64,000 bases of DNA, taken from assembly GCA_025266875.1 (NCBI GenBank), contig JALLLT010000056.1:183400-247399 (forward strand). The letters are read 5' to 3'. This stretch comes from Fennellomyces sp. T-0311 (Eukaryota > Mucoromycota > Mucoromycetes > Mucorales > Lichtheimiaceae). Below the pieces are notes generated by a model. The model did no database searches. It saw only the letters and a program-made list of their open reading frames with translations, and was not told the DNA's origin. A program made the translations under genes and the position numbers. Positions 1-10,097 of this stretch are shown here, piece after piece; positions within the stretch are counted from its first letter, which is position 1; each line of letters begins with the position of its first letter.

Positions 1-408
1 CGTGCCACCCAGCTTGAAACCGGATGTACCTCCAAAGCTAGTGTTGCCAGTGGTGTTCGTGTTGCCGAAACTGAACGTGGAAGTTGGGTTTGAAGTTCCT
101 GCTGCTGAAGTAGTGCTACCAAAGAGACCCGTGCCACCTGCCGTGCTTGTCGTCGCCGTGGTATTGCTACCGAATCCAGATGTTGTTGAACCAAAGCCTG
201 CATTTCCGCCAAATGTACTTGTGCCGCCCAATGCTGTCGTGGATGCTGTGCTTGTGGGCGCGCTGGTAGAACCAAACAATCCCGTGGATGGAGTTCCTGA
301 AGCAGGAGCAAACAACGACGTGGTTGTTCGTTGATGTCCACTTCCGCTACCACCACTTCCGAATCCTCCCCCAAATGTATTTGTTGTCTGTGGTGTCTGG
401 CCGAACAT
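1..408 (-). CDS. FG-repeat nucleoporin, N-terminal part (gene runs off the window)
   Basis: The minus strand is open from an ATG at 408 to the window edge (136 codons). The product starts MFGQTPQ and is almost entirely Gly, Ser, Thr and Phe, with repeated FG, GLFG and FGxx units (for example FGGGFGSG, GLFGST, FGNT). This is the unfolded FG domain that lines the nuclear pore channel and binds transport receptors. An MFGQ-type start followed by GLFG repeats is typical of the Nup98/Nup116/Nup145N group, but other FG nucleoporins start similarly. The folded C-terminal domain lies outside the window, so the exact nucleoporin cannot be named. No intron is visible in this part. Confidence 0.85.
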   Translation of the reverse strand, partial: MFGQTPQTTNTFGGGFGSGGSGSGHQRTTTSLFAPASGTPSTGLFGSTSAPTSTASTTALGGTSTFGGNAGFGSTTSGFGSNTTATTSTAGGTGLFGSTTSAAGTSNPTSTFSFGNTNTTGNTSFGGTSGFKLGGT

Positions 409-2504
409 GAGCGTATAAGTGGAGTTCGGGAATAAAACGTGAAAATGATCTAATCGGATCGACTACCAAAGTCCAGCAGAATAAAATGGCGTCCTCGCGC
501 TAAGAAAAAATTGCATCGTCAAGGCGGAGTTGTACGATTCCTGGCTTGCCATGCCCTTGGTTACGCTTACTACAGATTTGCTAATCATGAATATATATAT
601 AACCACACTATATAATTCGCATACTGTCGTGTAATTGAACTGATATGGAGCACTGATTGTACTTGTTAAACTTTATGATTGTACCGAAAAAGTGCCTTTA
701 TTCGCGCTAGGGACCTGCTTTTTACTTTGTCGTCTAGATATGCCAGCGATATCGATGTGAATTGAATGGTGCAAGTGAAATAACAGAAAAAATTATAAAA
801 AAACCCAGTAGTATCATATAAGAAGCTTTCCACCAAAGGGCCGAGAAGATTGCCTACAATTGATCAACGCATCAGCGGCTACGCGGCAAATCTTACCCCA
901 ACGATAATACACCTGTAATGACAATATGAAATAAGCAAAATGTGACTATTACAAGTCCTATGTTTGATAATCCAAATGGTTATACATTCCCATCATCGAC
1001 GCTGTCATGGGTAAGACCCTTTGTACCACGAGATGCTTCAGACAATGCAGTAGCATTGACAAACTAAGAATCTTTGCTCCTATACGGTCGAATATATAGC
1101 TGGAAAGAGATGACGCGGTGAGTGAAGGAACAGCTTGGTTAATGAGTAGCATTCCAGCTCGTTCAGGGTATATGTGAAGCGAACTGGTGTCGGCTAGCAG
1201 TTAGCTGGTAACAAAATATCTGCTGCGACGCTGTAATAATCCTTGCTTCGATGCATAGTTTCTCCATGACATACCCATTTGCCGGGAAGTTTGGTATCCA
1301 AATGAGGGGGGGAAAGGTCACTTCTGATGGTCAAAGTACTTTAGTATTTGTTTTGTGCAAAAGCCCAGCCAACAACCGAAAGAAACATTACCGTCGATGC
1401 TGAATCATGCCGATCGGTAAGGAAACATACAGAACCATGTGACAGCCTGTGTACTACATATTCTCTCCTTGAGACATGATATTGTGTGCTAGTATTGTTG
1501 GCACGATGGCCTAAAAGTTTATAAAAATGTAATAGCTCTAACATGCTCATACCTATAAATCTGTGTGTAAAATGATAGAATATAGTATTTAATCAATCCA
1601 CATGTATCTTCTCGGGAAAGAACTTCCCTTTAATCATATCTGGACAATCATTTATTACAGTGAATGAGAATACTCATCTTTCCAGAAATTCATCGGGCAT
1701 ATATTTAATTATGTCGTATTTAAATGGAAATTGAACGATCAAACAGGGGCATGGGAAATGGCACAGATCGGCATACAGTTATATGAAATGTGTACCTTTA
1801 CATAAGTACCTGTTGTGCTATGTTACAATACCTACAGAGGTTTCAGAAGTCACATAAAAAGGATCATCATCTCATTGTTGAATTACTTTTGTTTAGTGTA
1901 GACACTTACTGTAACGTTACTGATGTCTTATTGATCAGAAACTTCTCGAATGTCAATAATACAAAGCTTACTTTGATAAACAGCGTAATGCGGCGCAGGT
2001 AGTGTTCGGCTGCATGATAATGTCGATCAAATAGTGTACTACCTGTGAGCGTGCCCAGAATACATAAGCGGAGATGTTTTAATAAAGCATCCAGCAGTTC
2101 GTTTCAGCCAGCATGTACAGTGAATCATCAGAGCTTTAAAATAGCGTCGTAATGTATAGTCCAGCTTAATAAATATATACGAGGATCATATATATGTATA
2201 CTGTATTTCTCAGGAGCTTTTAATTTTGACAGAGGCTTCGAGAGGATTTCAGGGGTAGCAATCATTATTGATGTTGTGAAACATCTACTGAGTATGAAAA
2301 TGCACACATAAAAGTTTGACGAAAAGCGCAAGGTACAAAATATTCTTCTCTCCTCTATTTAGATAACATAGCTCAGGACATATAATATCGTGAACAGCAG
2401 GTAACGTAGGTTGCTTAATATCCAATGTCATACAAGTATTTATTCTCGTTTCGTTTGTATCGCTACATGAAATAATAGTCAAAGCACAAATCCAAGAGAG
2501 CAAG
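409..2504. other. gene-poor intergenic stretch
   Basis: AT-rich DNA between the nucleoporin start and the HET gene. Only short ORFs without recognisable motifs or coding bias are present. The first few hundred bases presumably hold the nucleoporin promoter and the last few hundred the HET-gene promoter. I see no RNA gene or repeat. Confidence 0.5.
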
Positions 2505-4037
2505 ATGTATATCACCTATATGAACGACCCGATCCCGCTGATCCGATCCCATGGGAGGGCTTTTATGAAAACCAATAAGGAATTTCGACCGACATGGCTT
2601 GTTCGTGTCTCGGATATGAAACGTGTACCTGGAACCGAATGTGAACGAGGAGTCGGATACTGTGCGCTTTCTTACTCGTGGAACTTTTCGGGTACTATCC
2701 ATATTGACCCTGAGACTGGTGAGAGCACATGCGAGGATGAAGGAAAGCATAGCCTTGTGATCAGATCAAGAAACGGAAAAAAGCTAGCCCAGCATGAAGA
2801 GACCCTGGTGGATTTCAAGAAGGTCGTTCAGCAGATCTGCAAGGACTTTGGAGTCCAATACATTTGGTACGACAAGGACTGCATCAACCAAATGAACAAG
2901 GAGGAAAAAATCAAGGAAATCAAGAAAATGCATCAGATATACAGAAACGCCACATATACGGTAGCTATGATTCCTGAAATGGAAGTTCCTGAATCGGTAC
3001 AACAGGTGCATTGGTCGACGGGTGTCAAAAAATTCTTTGGTCTGGCCAGTCAAGAACAATACGATGCGGAACATAATGCCCTTCAAGACTGTATCCGTGC
3101 CATTTATAACTCGGAATGGAGCAAGCGTATGTGGACATTAGAAGAATGTATGCTCTCAAAGCATATTGTCTACGTCGGGAAAAATGCCTATGTATGGAAC
3201 GGTAGCGGATCGCTTCGAATCAACCAGTTCAGCAGATTTTTGGGTCTCAATGGCAGCGAAATTATGGCGGTATCCGATCTTGCCGAACCAACAAAAGCTA
3301 CAGCCAATATGGTTTTGCGGCAGGCGCATATTCGCAACACAACCAAAGAGCATGATCGAGTGTATGCCTTGGCCAATATCTTTGCTGATACGGTCGAAAT
3401 GCCTACAGTAAATTACAAACGTCCAGCAGCAGAAGTTTTGACCGAGTATTATTGTAAGATTGCGGCCGCCGATCTCAGCATTTTATCATTCGGTAAACCA
3501 CATCCAAAACAAAAAGTCACCGAGTTTCAGAAACGTTACAGGGATGTCCTTCCCAGTTGGACTGGTATCAACGGAATGCACAGTATTCGAGAATGTCAAC
3601 CGATGGGATCACCGACTTACTCGATCAAAGAGAATCGCTTTATCCAAATTACCTGCGACTACTGGATAATCCGTGGCCATGATCCCATCTCGCCTAAAAC
3701 TGTGAGCGAAGACGATAGCGAAACAGAAGGTGGAGAATATAACTACGATATCAGTATGACCCATCATCTCAACCTCAAAGAGGAACAAAACGCTTTTGGT
3801 GAAGAGATCGAATTTTACATGTCAGTGACTGAAGACTGCGACGAAATGATCTTGCTCGATGTTCCACTTGGAGCTATTTTACGCTATCAGTCAATGACAA
3901 TCTTTCCGATTATACGGAAGATTACGGAAAGTACATACAAGGCAATTGGCGCTGGAGTAATGTACACAAAAACATCATCACACAACCTGAAGGACTTCGT
4001 TAAGGATGTGTCTACAGGAACTTTTGATATCGAATAA
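2505..4037 (+). CDS. HET (heterokaryon incompatibility) domain protein
   Basis: An intronless 510-residue ORF from ATG to TAA. The N-terminal half carries the HET signature blocks in order: ALSYSW (about 54-59), IWYDKDCINQ (about 121-130), an EIKKMHQIYRNA block (about 139-150) and WSKRMWTLEE (about 206-215). In ascomycetes HET domains act in non-self recognition and regulated cell death; in early-diverging fungi their role is mostly unknown. The C-terminal 290 residues have no motif I recognise, with no membrane segment, NACHT or ankyrin repeats, so this is a short stand-alone HET protein. It is convergent with the MFS gene (stop codons 425 bp apart). Confidence in the domain is high; no specific function can be claimed. 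Confidence 0.88.
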   Translation: MYITYMNDPIPLIRSHGRAFMKTNKEFRPTWLVRVSDMKRVPGTECERGVGYCALSYSWNFSGTIHIDPETGESTCEDEGKHSLVIRSRNGKKLAQHEETLVDFKKVVQQICKDFGVQYIWYDKDCINQMNKEEKIKEIKKMHQIYRNATYTVAMIPEMEVPESVQQVHWSTGVKKFFGLASQEQYDAEHNALQDCIRAIYNSEWSKRMWTLEECMLSKHIVYVGKNAYVWNGSGSLRINQFSRFLGLNGSEIMAVSDLAEPTKATANMVLRQAHIRNTTKEHDRVYALANIFADTVEMPTVNYKRPAAEVLTEYYCKIAAADLSILSFGKPHPKQKVTEFQKRYRDVLPSWTGINGMHSIRECQPMGSPTYSIKENRFIQITCDYWIIRGHDPISPKTVSEDDSETEGGEYNYDISMTHHLNLKEEQNAFGEEIEFYMSVTEDCDEMILLDVPLGAILRYQSMTIFPIIRKITESTYKAIGAGVMYTKTSSHNLKDFVKDVSTGTFDIE

Positions 4038-4462
4038 ATGAAAATGGTATACTCTTTAGGAAGAGTGAAAGAAATATCTGGCCCTTGGCCTTTGTATATC
4101 CCGTGCTATCGTATCGCAGTGGCAGGAAAAACGTAATACTGAATTGCTACGTATTTAGAATAATGATGACACCACTGGGTGACTATTTTTATCTATTCAT
4201 TTATTTATGCAATACACACAATCGGGGAGTATAACGCGGCAAATAAGTCTTCTCTCCGTTGTAGAAGTTTCATATTATTCGCTTCCATCACTTCAAGATA
4301 CATGTTGGAGATGTTGTATCGCCAATAAATAAAATGTGCTTACTATCAAAATAGTTAAAAAAGCGTCTATTGTATCAAATATATACAGTACTGAGGAAAT
4401 TCAATTATACATAAAGGGTATGCTAATACAAAATAAACTCGCGTCTTTCAGTTGGGTAGACT
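4038..4462. other. convergent 3' intergenic region
   Basis: 425 bp between the HET stop and the MFS stop, AT-rich and holding both 3' UTRs. AATAAA-like signals occur near 4324-4331 (plus strand). No gene seen. Confidence 0.5.
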
Positions 4463-6441
4463 TTAGATGGCGCTATGTCTCGATGCAGTCCTTGCAAGCG
4501 TATGTTCAATTTCTTCATCTCGGTGCTCGTCATTAGTCAGTGTATACTGCTTTTCATCTTTGGCACCATCATCACTATTTCGAGCATAGATCTTTGCGGC
4601 ATACGCTTCCCGCCAGCGCTGGCCAAAAATCATACACATGACAATAAACACAATGTTGACCACATTGGCAGCAGCCAAGATACTAAACAATACTCCAGTC
4701 CCCAACGTATGAAGTGCTTTGGAAGAAAAAATAGCCATAATGGCACCGGCCACTGAACGAGAACAATTCGCGACACCAACCTAGTGGTATATGAGAACAC
4801 ATAAGCTTTTGGAAGACTTCGTAATCTTACCGCAGTAGCTGATCGACCGGGCTGGGAATCGACAAGGTAGACATTGGAGGGTGTGAACGCAGACATTTGA
4901 CCAAACGCGTCTATAAATAGTGAGAATCAAGGCATTTTGAGGTTTGTTATTTCCAAACGTACAAACAAAAAGTCCAATGATGGGTGCATAAACACCGATA
5001 GCCTTTTCAGTGGTCCAACCATAAATTAGATAGCCACCAGGAATAAGAAGGAACGAAGGAATAGCCGCGCGTAGCCGCATTTCTGGTATAACTTTTCCTT
5101 GCGTTCGGTTGCGATAGTATCGAAGAACATAGTCGGAGATTTGACCAGCAACAATGGATCCTAGTACCAAGCCGACGCCAAATGCGAGGTAGCACAAACC
5201 GACTTGCCATTCATTGTAACCATATAATGATTGGAACGTATCAGTGATCGTTGGATTCTAGTGCCATATTTTTATCAGTATTCGGTATTTCCATGTAATC
5301 ATCAGAAACTTACGAGAAAATATAGACTTGCAAAGATGACGGTGCTGTAAATGGTAATCAGCAGTACACTCGGATCTCGTAGCATCATTAGCATGGGACC
5401 AAAAATATTAAGCATCTCCTTCATGCCGCTATGAGATGCAGTGGCATCTTTCTTTACTTTATGCTTCCGCAACGTTTCTGGAAGGAATGCTGCTACCAGC
5501 ACAAAAAGCACAGCACCTTGATCACACGTACATTAGATAAATTGACCACTTTTGCAATGTGTTTCTCACCAAGAATTGCAGTAAAGTAGAATGTTGATTG
5601 CCATCCAAGGTACTGGCAAAGGGCGCCTAAAAACATCACAAATTAGACAAAGGCGTCTCGATATGGTTAGGCGGACACACCTCCGACAGTTGGACCTAAA
5701 CATTTCAAAATGGCGCTTAGATCTTGACATTGCTAATGAGCATGACGACATACCAATAACGGGTCCTATTAGCGGGCCAGTATAGAAAAAGCCGTACGCT
5801 CTTCCTCTTTGAGAAACAGGAATGGTATCGGCGATAACACCAGCGCCTATAACAAAAGTAAGTGGTCCAAAGGCTACATGATCCGCGTATTACTTTACCC
5901 AAAGTCTGGCTTGCACAGGACCCTGCCGCTTGAAACGCACGAAAAACAACCAACATGCCGACGTTGTTGGAGACCGCACAAATGATGGAAGCGACAATAC
6001 CAAGGAGGATACTCAACAGGTACATGCGCTTTCTTCCATAAAAATCACTCAAACTTGCCCAGACCAAGGGCTAAACAAAAGAGAACGTTACAAAAAAACC
6101 AAGATCCGTGCGCATAAACGACAATGACGTGATCTTACTGCAACCCCCATAAATACGACATACGCCGATACAGTTCCATTGACCGCTTCCAGACTGGTGT
6201 TTAGATCGCGGGCCACGCTCAGCAGTCCTGGCATATAAATCATGCTTGCCAATGGACCGCTGATGCCGCTCAATGCCACGACAAAAATAATTGCTTGCTT
6301 GCGAGCCATCGACAGTTGCATTGGATCATCATGTGCATACGGATCACCGATCACATACTTGATCCAGGTTCTTCGAGTTATTTTTTGCCCATCGCCGTTC
6401 TCATGTACTGTTTCGGTTACGCTGTCTTCTCTGGTTGTCAT
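4463..6441 (-). CDS. MFS drug:H+ antiporter-like transporter (DHA1 type), nine exons
   Basis: Minus-strand gene; hand-built exons are 6441-6139, 6070-5899, 5846-5754, 5695-5681, 5626-5570, 5516-5314, 5257-4963, 4910-4831 and 4780-4463. All junctions are GT-AG and phases close to a 511-residue protein. It has a hydrophilic N-terminus, then twelve predicted membrane segments with the MFS motif after helix 2 (SLSDFYGRKR), the antiporter-type motif in helix 5 (GPVIG joined to PTVGG) and a central cytoplasmic loop near the AAFLPETLRKH segment. The first-helix motif GPLASMIYMPGL resembles the fungal Qdr/Aqr/Dtr group of polyamine, acid and drug exporters. It probably exports small molecules by proton antiport at the plasma membrane; the substrate is unknown. 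Exon 4 is only 15 nt. The tail is highly charged. Confidence 0.9.
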
Positions 6442-9400
6442 GGTAAAAGATGAAGAGAAAGCCGGTGAATCCCGATCGAGGGAATTTTTTCGTTTTGAAT
6501 CAGTAAGGCCCGTGTAACATGTATCCTCAGATCTACTTCATATCGTTCACAATACACACTTAATGACGTGTATGGCTGATCCAGTGCTGCCACATGCGCA
6601 AATAGAGTGGTTTTCTTTTCGTAGGTCAGTCGACTGGTCTCCTTTATTCAAGTGATGACACCTTGACTTGTCACCGGGAAGGTGTCCAGATCATGTTCCT
6701 GTGATCTCTTCGGAATCTAAGGAAATGGAAAAACATTGTTCCAGCTATCAACGACGTTTACCACTTTTTTCCCTAAAAATGTCGCAGGCTCTCTGATTTC
6801 TAAAAAAGCGTTTGGTCGTACCAGAACCATTGGTTCTCTGATATCGATTAGTCAGTGCAGAGTACATTGGTCTCGTACACGGTATATACTTCTTGTGCGC
6901 TGGTTCAGGAACTAAAAAAAAGGACTCGCGCAGATTAACAATATTCTGTTTTTCCAAAATATTTAGGGAATTCATTGAAAGTTCCCAATCATAAGCATAA
7001 TAAGAATAGTATTTTCCGTATGAGCGTAATTTGATAGTGCTTGCATTCTTCTTTGATAGTTTTGTAAAAAGATTATGTTAGTTACAATTGCTAGAAGACG
7101 TAAAAACGTTCTCAGCAAAAGTAGCCGAGTACGAAGCTAGCTCAACATTTTTTATTCTTACAATCTTACGGCGGTTTACTGAACTTCCCTGGCACAGTAT
7201 AGCAACCGTGTTACATACAACGTTTGAGTAGGTGATGTTTTGGTCATGTACCAAAACTAATCACAAAACGTCATTAAATAATTTATTTTTCCAGAAGAAC
7301 TTTATATATTTCAGTAAAAGGTGCAATTCTGCCAAATATACATATGTCGTCAAATTGTACCAAAATGGAAACGCAAAAATGGTATACTCTTTTATGACCG
7401 AATTGACTGTCATGATGAAAAAAGCTTGTGCGTCGTGTCTAAAAGTATAAAAAGGAATACGTTATGTGACCGTCAATTATATTAAAGTCTTTCGATTGAA
7501 TGGAAGCTTCTTTTACTCGGAAAAATTTAGGAAGGTGTGTACATAAGTCACATCTGGAACATTTGTCTATAACTTTCACACAAGATCACGGATGAAAATC
7601 GAGTACTATAAATGATTCTGATCCATAATTTACCGCAAGCATCGTTGGAATTCGCTACTTTGATAATTATGTAGAGACACACGTTCCAAATCCATTCATA
7701 TATTAACTTATAGTTGTGTGTATTGTCAAAGATATTTAAACGGTATGTAAATGCGATGGGACGACAAACATATCAAATTTTGCAGTACCCACCGAAAACC
7801 CAAGGAAGCATATACATACCTGAAAAAGTTTGGTATATCACTCTAAAAACTTTGACTTTAACTTCCAAAGTTGACATATTCACTTCAACTGTCCGTGTAT
7901 CTGATTCGAAAAAATCTACGTAAGGTCTGCAATTTAACACCCCGTATCAAAAAGTGCGAACACTTTCCGAAATTTAATCCAAGATTGTAGTAGGAAATAC
8001 AATATAGCTGTAGAGCTAATGACTATCACAGCTATCACAGCTATTACATGGTTGACGTTCTTATGATAATAAATAGACTCGTTGCCATGGTTATAGGGTA
8101 ATCACTACGATAATGGAGCTTTTCTGCTGGAATACGAATTTAAGGATGATTCAGGAAGCTTTTTATATAGCACTTTCCATTTTAATGTGGTTTTCGAATT
8201 TTCTGTGTTCAAGGCGCGTTCAGACACAGAACTCATTTCAAAAGTCATTTAAGAAATATCGTCTTTATCACCTAAAAAATTGCTTTGTTCTGAAAATGTA
8301 TTTTAGAAGATTAAGTCTGAGATACTTTTGAGAAAGAAGTCATTCTGATTCAAAATGACTTTTTTACTCAAATGGCACCCAAATGCCACTTGCGCAGAAT
8401 GCACTTTCGCTCTTTTGAACTTATAAAAAATACGTACATTCCAATGGTTACCCTAACGCTCTCTCACGCTCTACTTTTCGGTCAATTCTTTCCGAGGGTA
8501 ACTTTTTTTTGCCATATATTGGTCCCAAATTATGCTACCAGTGCAAACTAAAGTTTCTCGTAGTGCTCTTTGCCTGTACCAGTCAAAAAGCTGAAAACAA
8601 CCCATCATCTATAGTGGCACCCTGTTTTTTGCACAAGTGGCTTTCAAGAAAATGAAGTGCAAAAACTGAGGGTATAAAAACCGGGGTGAACTGACAGAGA
8701 AGTTCAGCGGATTGGGCGAGATCTTGATGTAAAAAGCGGGGTTCTACTGTAATGTAATATCTCCATTCGACTTTTACGTTGTATTTCCATTCTACTTTAT
8801 CATTTTCCCTTTTCTATTGTTTTCTGACATTGTTCCCTTTCTCATGACTACTTCCTTTCCCTTAATGCCTCATAGGGTTGTCATTTCCTTGTTCAACTGG
8901 ATCAGACGAGAGCGGAAAGCTGTGATCAGCGCGCGTTCATTTACGTCGTCAATAAAGGCTTTTATTTCATCCTGTAATGTACCTCCGAAAAAGTGAAATC
9001 ACACTTCTTAAAATAAACTCTTCCTGTCGTTGGTTTGGCTAACTGCAAACTTCACGACATTCATGCTGCTACGCCAGAGAAATTCAATCGCTGGACTATT
9101 TTCTATTCGACGAAGAAAACTTTTAAGGTGATCTCCTAAGGCACTAGCTATTGCCATTTCGACATTTTCGACATTTTTCACCTGCATATCTTTTCCATTA
9201 CATGTGTTCGTCTTGCTCTGATATTTTATTCTGTGTGCTTTTCACCTCTGGATTCTTCCATTTCAAATACTTTTTGCCTATTTTTGTTCATCAGAAGTTG
9301 ATTCTTTTTCGATCATAGCTCAATCCCGAATTACGGTAGAAGCACAGATTCAACAGTTCCATGAAACGCGAATTTGGAACATTTAGCATAGAAGTTCATA

Positions 9401-9834
9401 CATACGCTTGTATCACAAAGGCGTTTTGTAAATCAAGTTTAACCGCCAAAAATTGCATTTATTACAAGTAAATTTTTTCCTCCGTCAATAATGCTTCAAG
9501 CAGTTGCCATCACTGGATTCGCCTTCAACTTCTCTACAAAAAAAGTCGATATATTAAAGAGACCCAATCGCTGATCAGGACAGTACATAATCGACTTTGC
9601 CACACAAGAGATTTGTATTTTATAATATTTGCAATCACTGCTCTCATTGTCTACAGATATCTCTTCAACGCCCTTTCGTACACTCGTGTCGAGTGCACTT
9701 GCTTTTCATCCTGGTATAGTAAATGTCGCTTACACAAGACTGTATATGCAACCGATAAAACAAGAGCCAACCTTGATAACAAATTACAATGATTATACCA
9801 AGATCTACCAGATGGATATAGTAAGCACACACAT
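6442..9834. other. AT-rich, gene-poor stretch with transposon debris
   Basis: About 3.4 kb without a convincing gene. The first 200-300 bp upstream of 6441 should hold the MFS promoter. The rest has short ORFs only. A transposon-like terminus is visible at 8736-8749 (listed separately). Confidence 0.45.
8736..8749 (-). repeat. single pogo/Fot1-like transposon terminus
   Basis: Read on the minus strand this is TA then CAGTAGAACCCCGC, the form of pogo/Fot1 (Tc1-mariner superfamily) inverted-repeat ends, followed by a TA at 8750-8751. I could not find a matching opposite end within the window, so it is an orphan terminus or chance. Confidence 0.3.
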
Positions 9835-10010
9835 GACTAAAAAAAGGAATGCAAATGGAAATAATGTACGTATGTAATGTAAGTATACACAAGAAGTTTA
9901 TATATTTCAGTTATATAATCAATTTTTAACGGAAGATTTGCCAGAGCTGCACAGTATTCCATCCATTTAGCGTTCCTCGTAGCAAAGAGAACGTCCAGTG
10001 ACTGGTACAA
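9835..10010. repeat. duplicated flank segment F (also at 53481-53640, same orientation)
   Basis: From CATGACTAAAAAA at 9835 to GCAAAGAGAAC near 10010 the sequence closely matches 53481-53640. Both lie on the same side of an inverted-orientation R copy (A and D), so the duplicated unit extends beyond the R repeat. On the minus strand both contain a short open frame around MEYCA-LNLPL-K-DY-TEIYKLL, interrupted by different changes; I do not recognise it. Confidence 0.6.
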
Positions 10011-10097
10011 ATCCAAAGGCCAAAGAAAGGTTGCATTCCTCAAGTAACTCCTTAGACAGCTTTCTGCTTTCATTCACTTTGGATACGGTTATGTCGT

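Noticed and set aside
2..334. Plus-strand Pro/Val-rich ORF of 110 codons
   Set aside because: Antisense shadow of the FG-repeat nucleoporin; the composition follows from reverse-complemented Gly/Thr/Phe codons.
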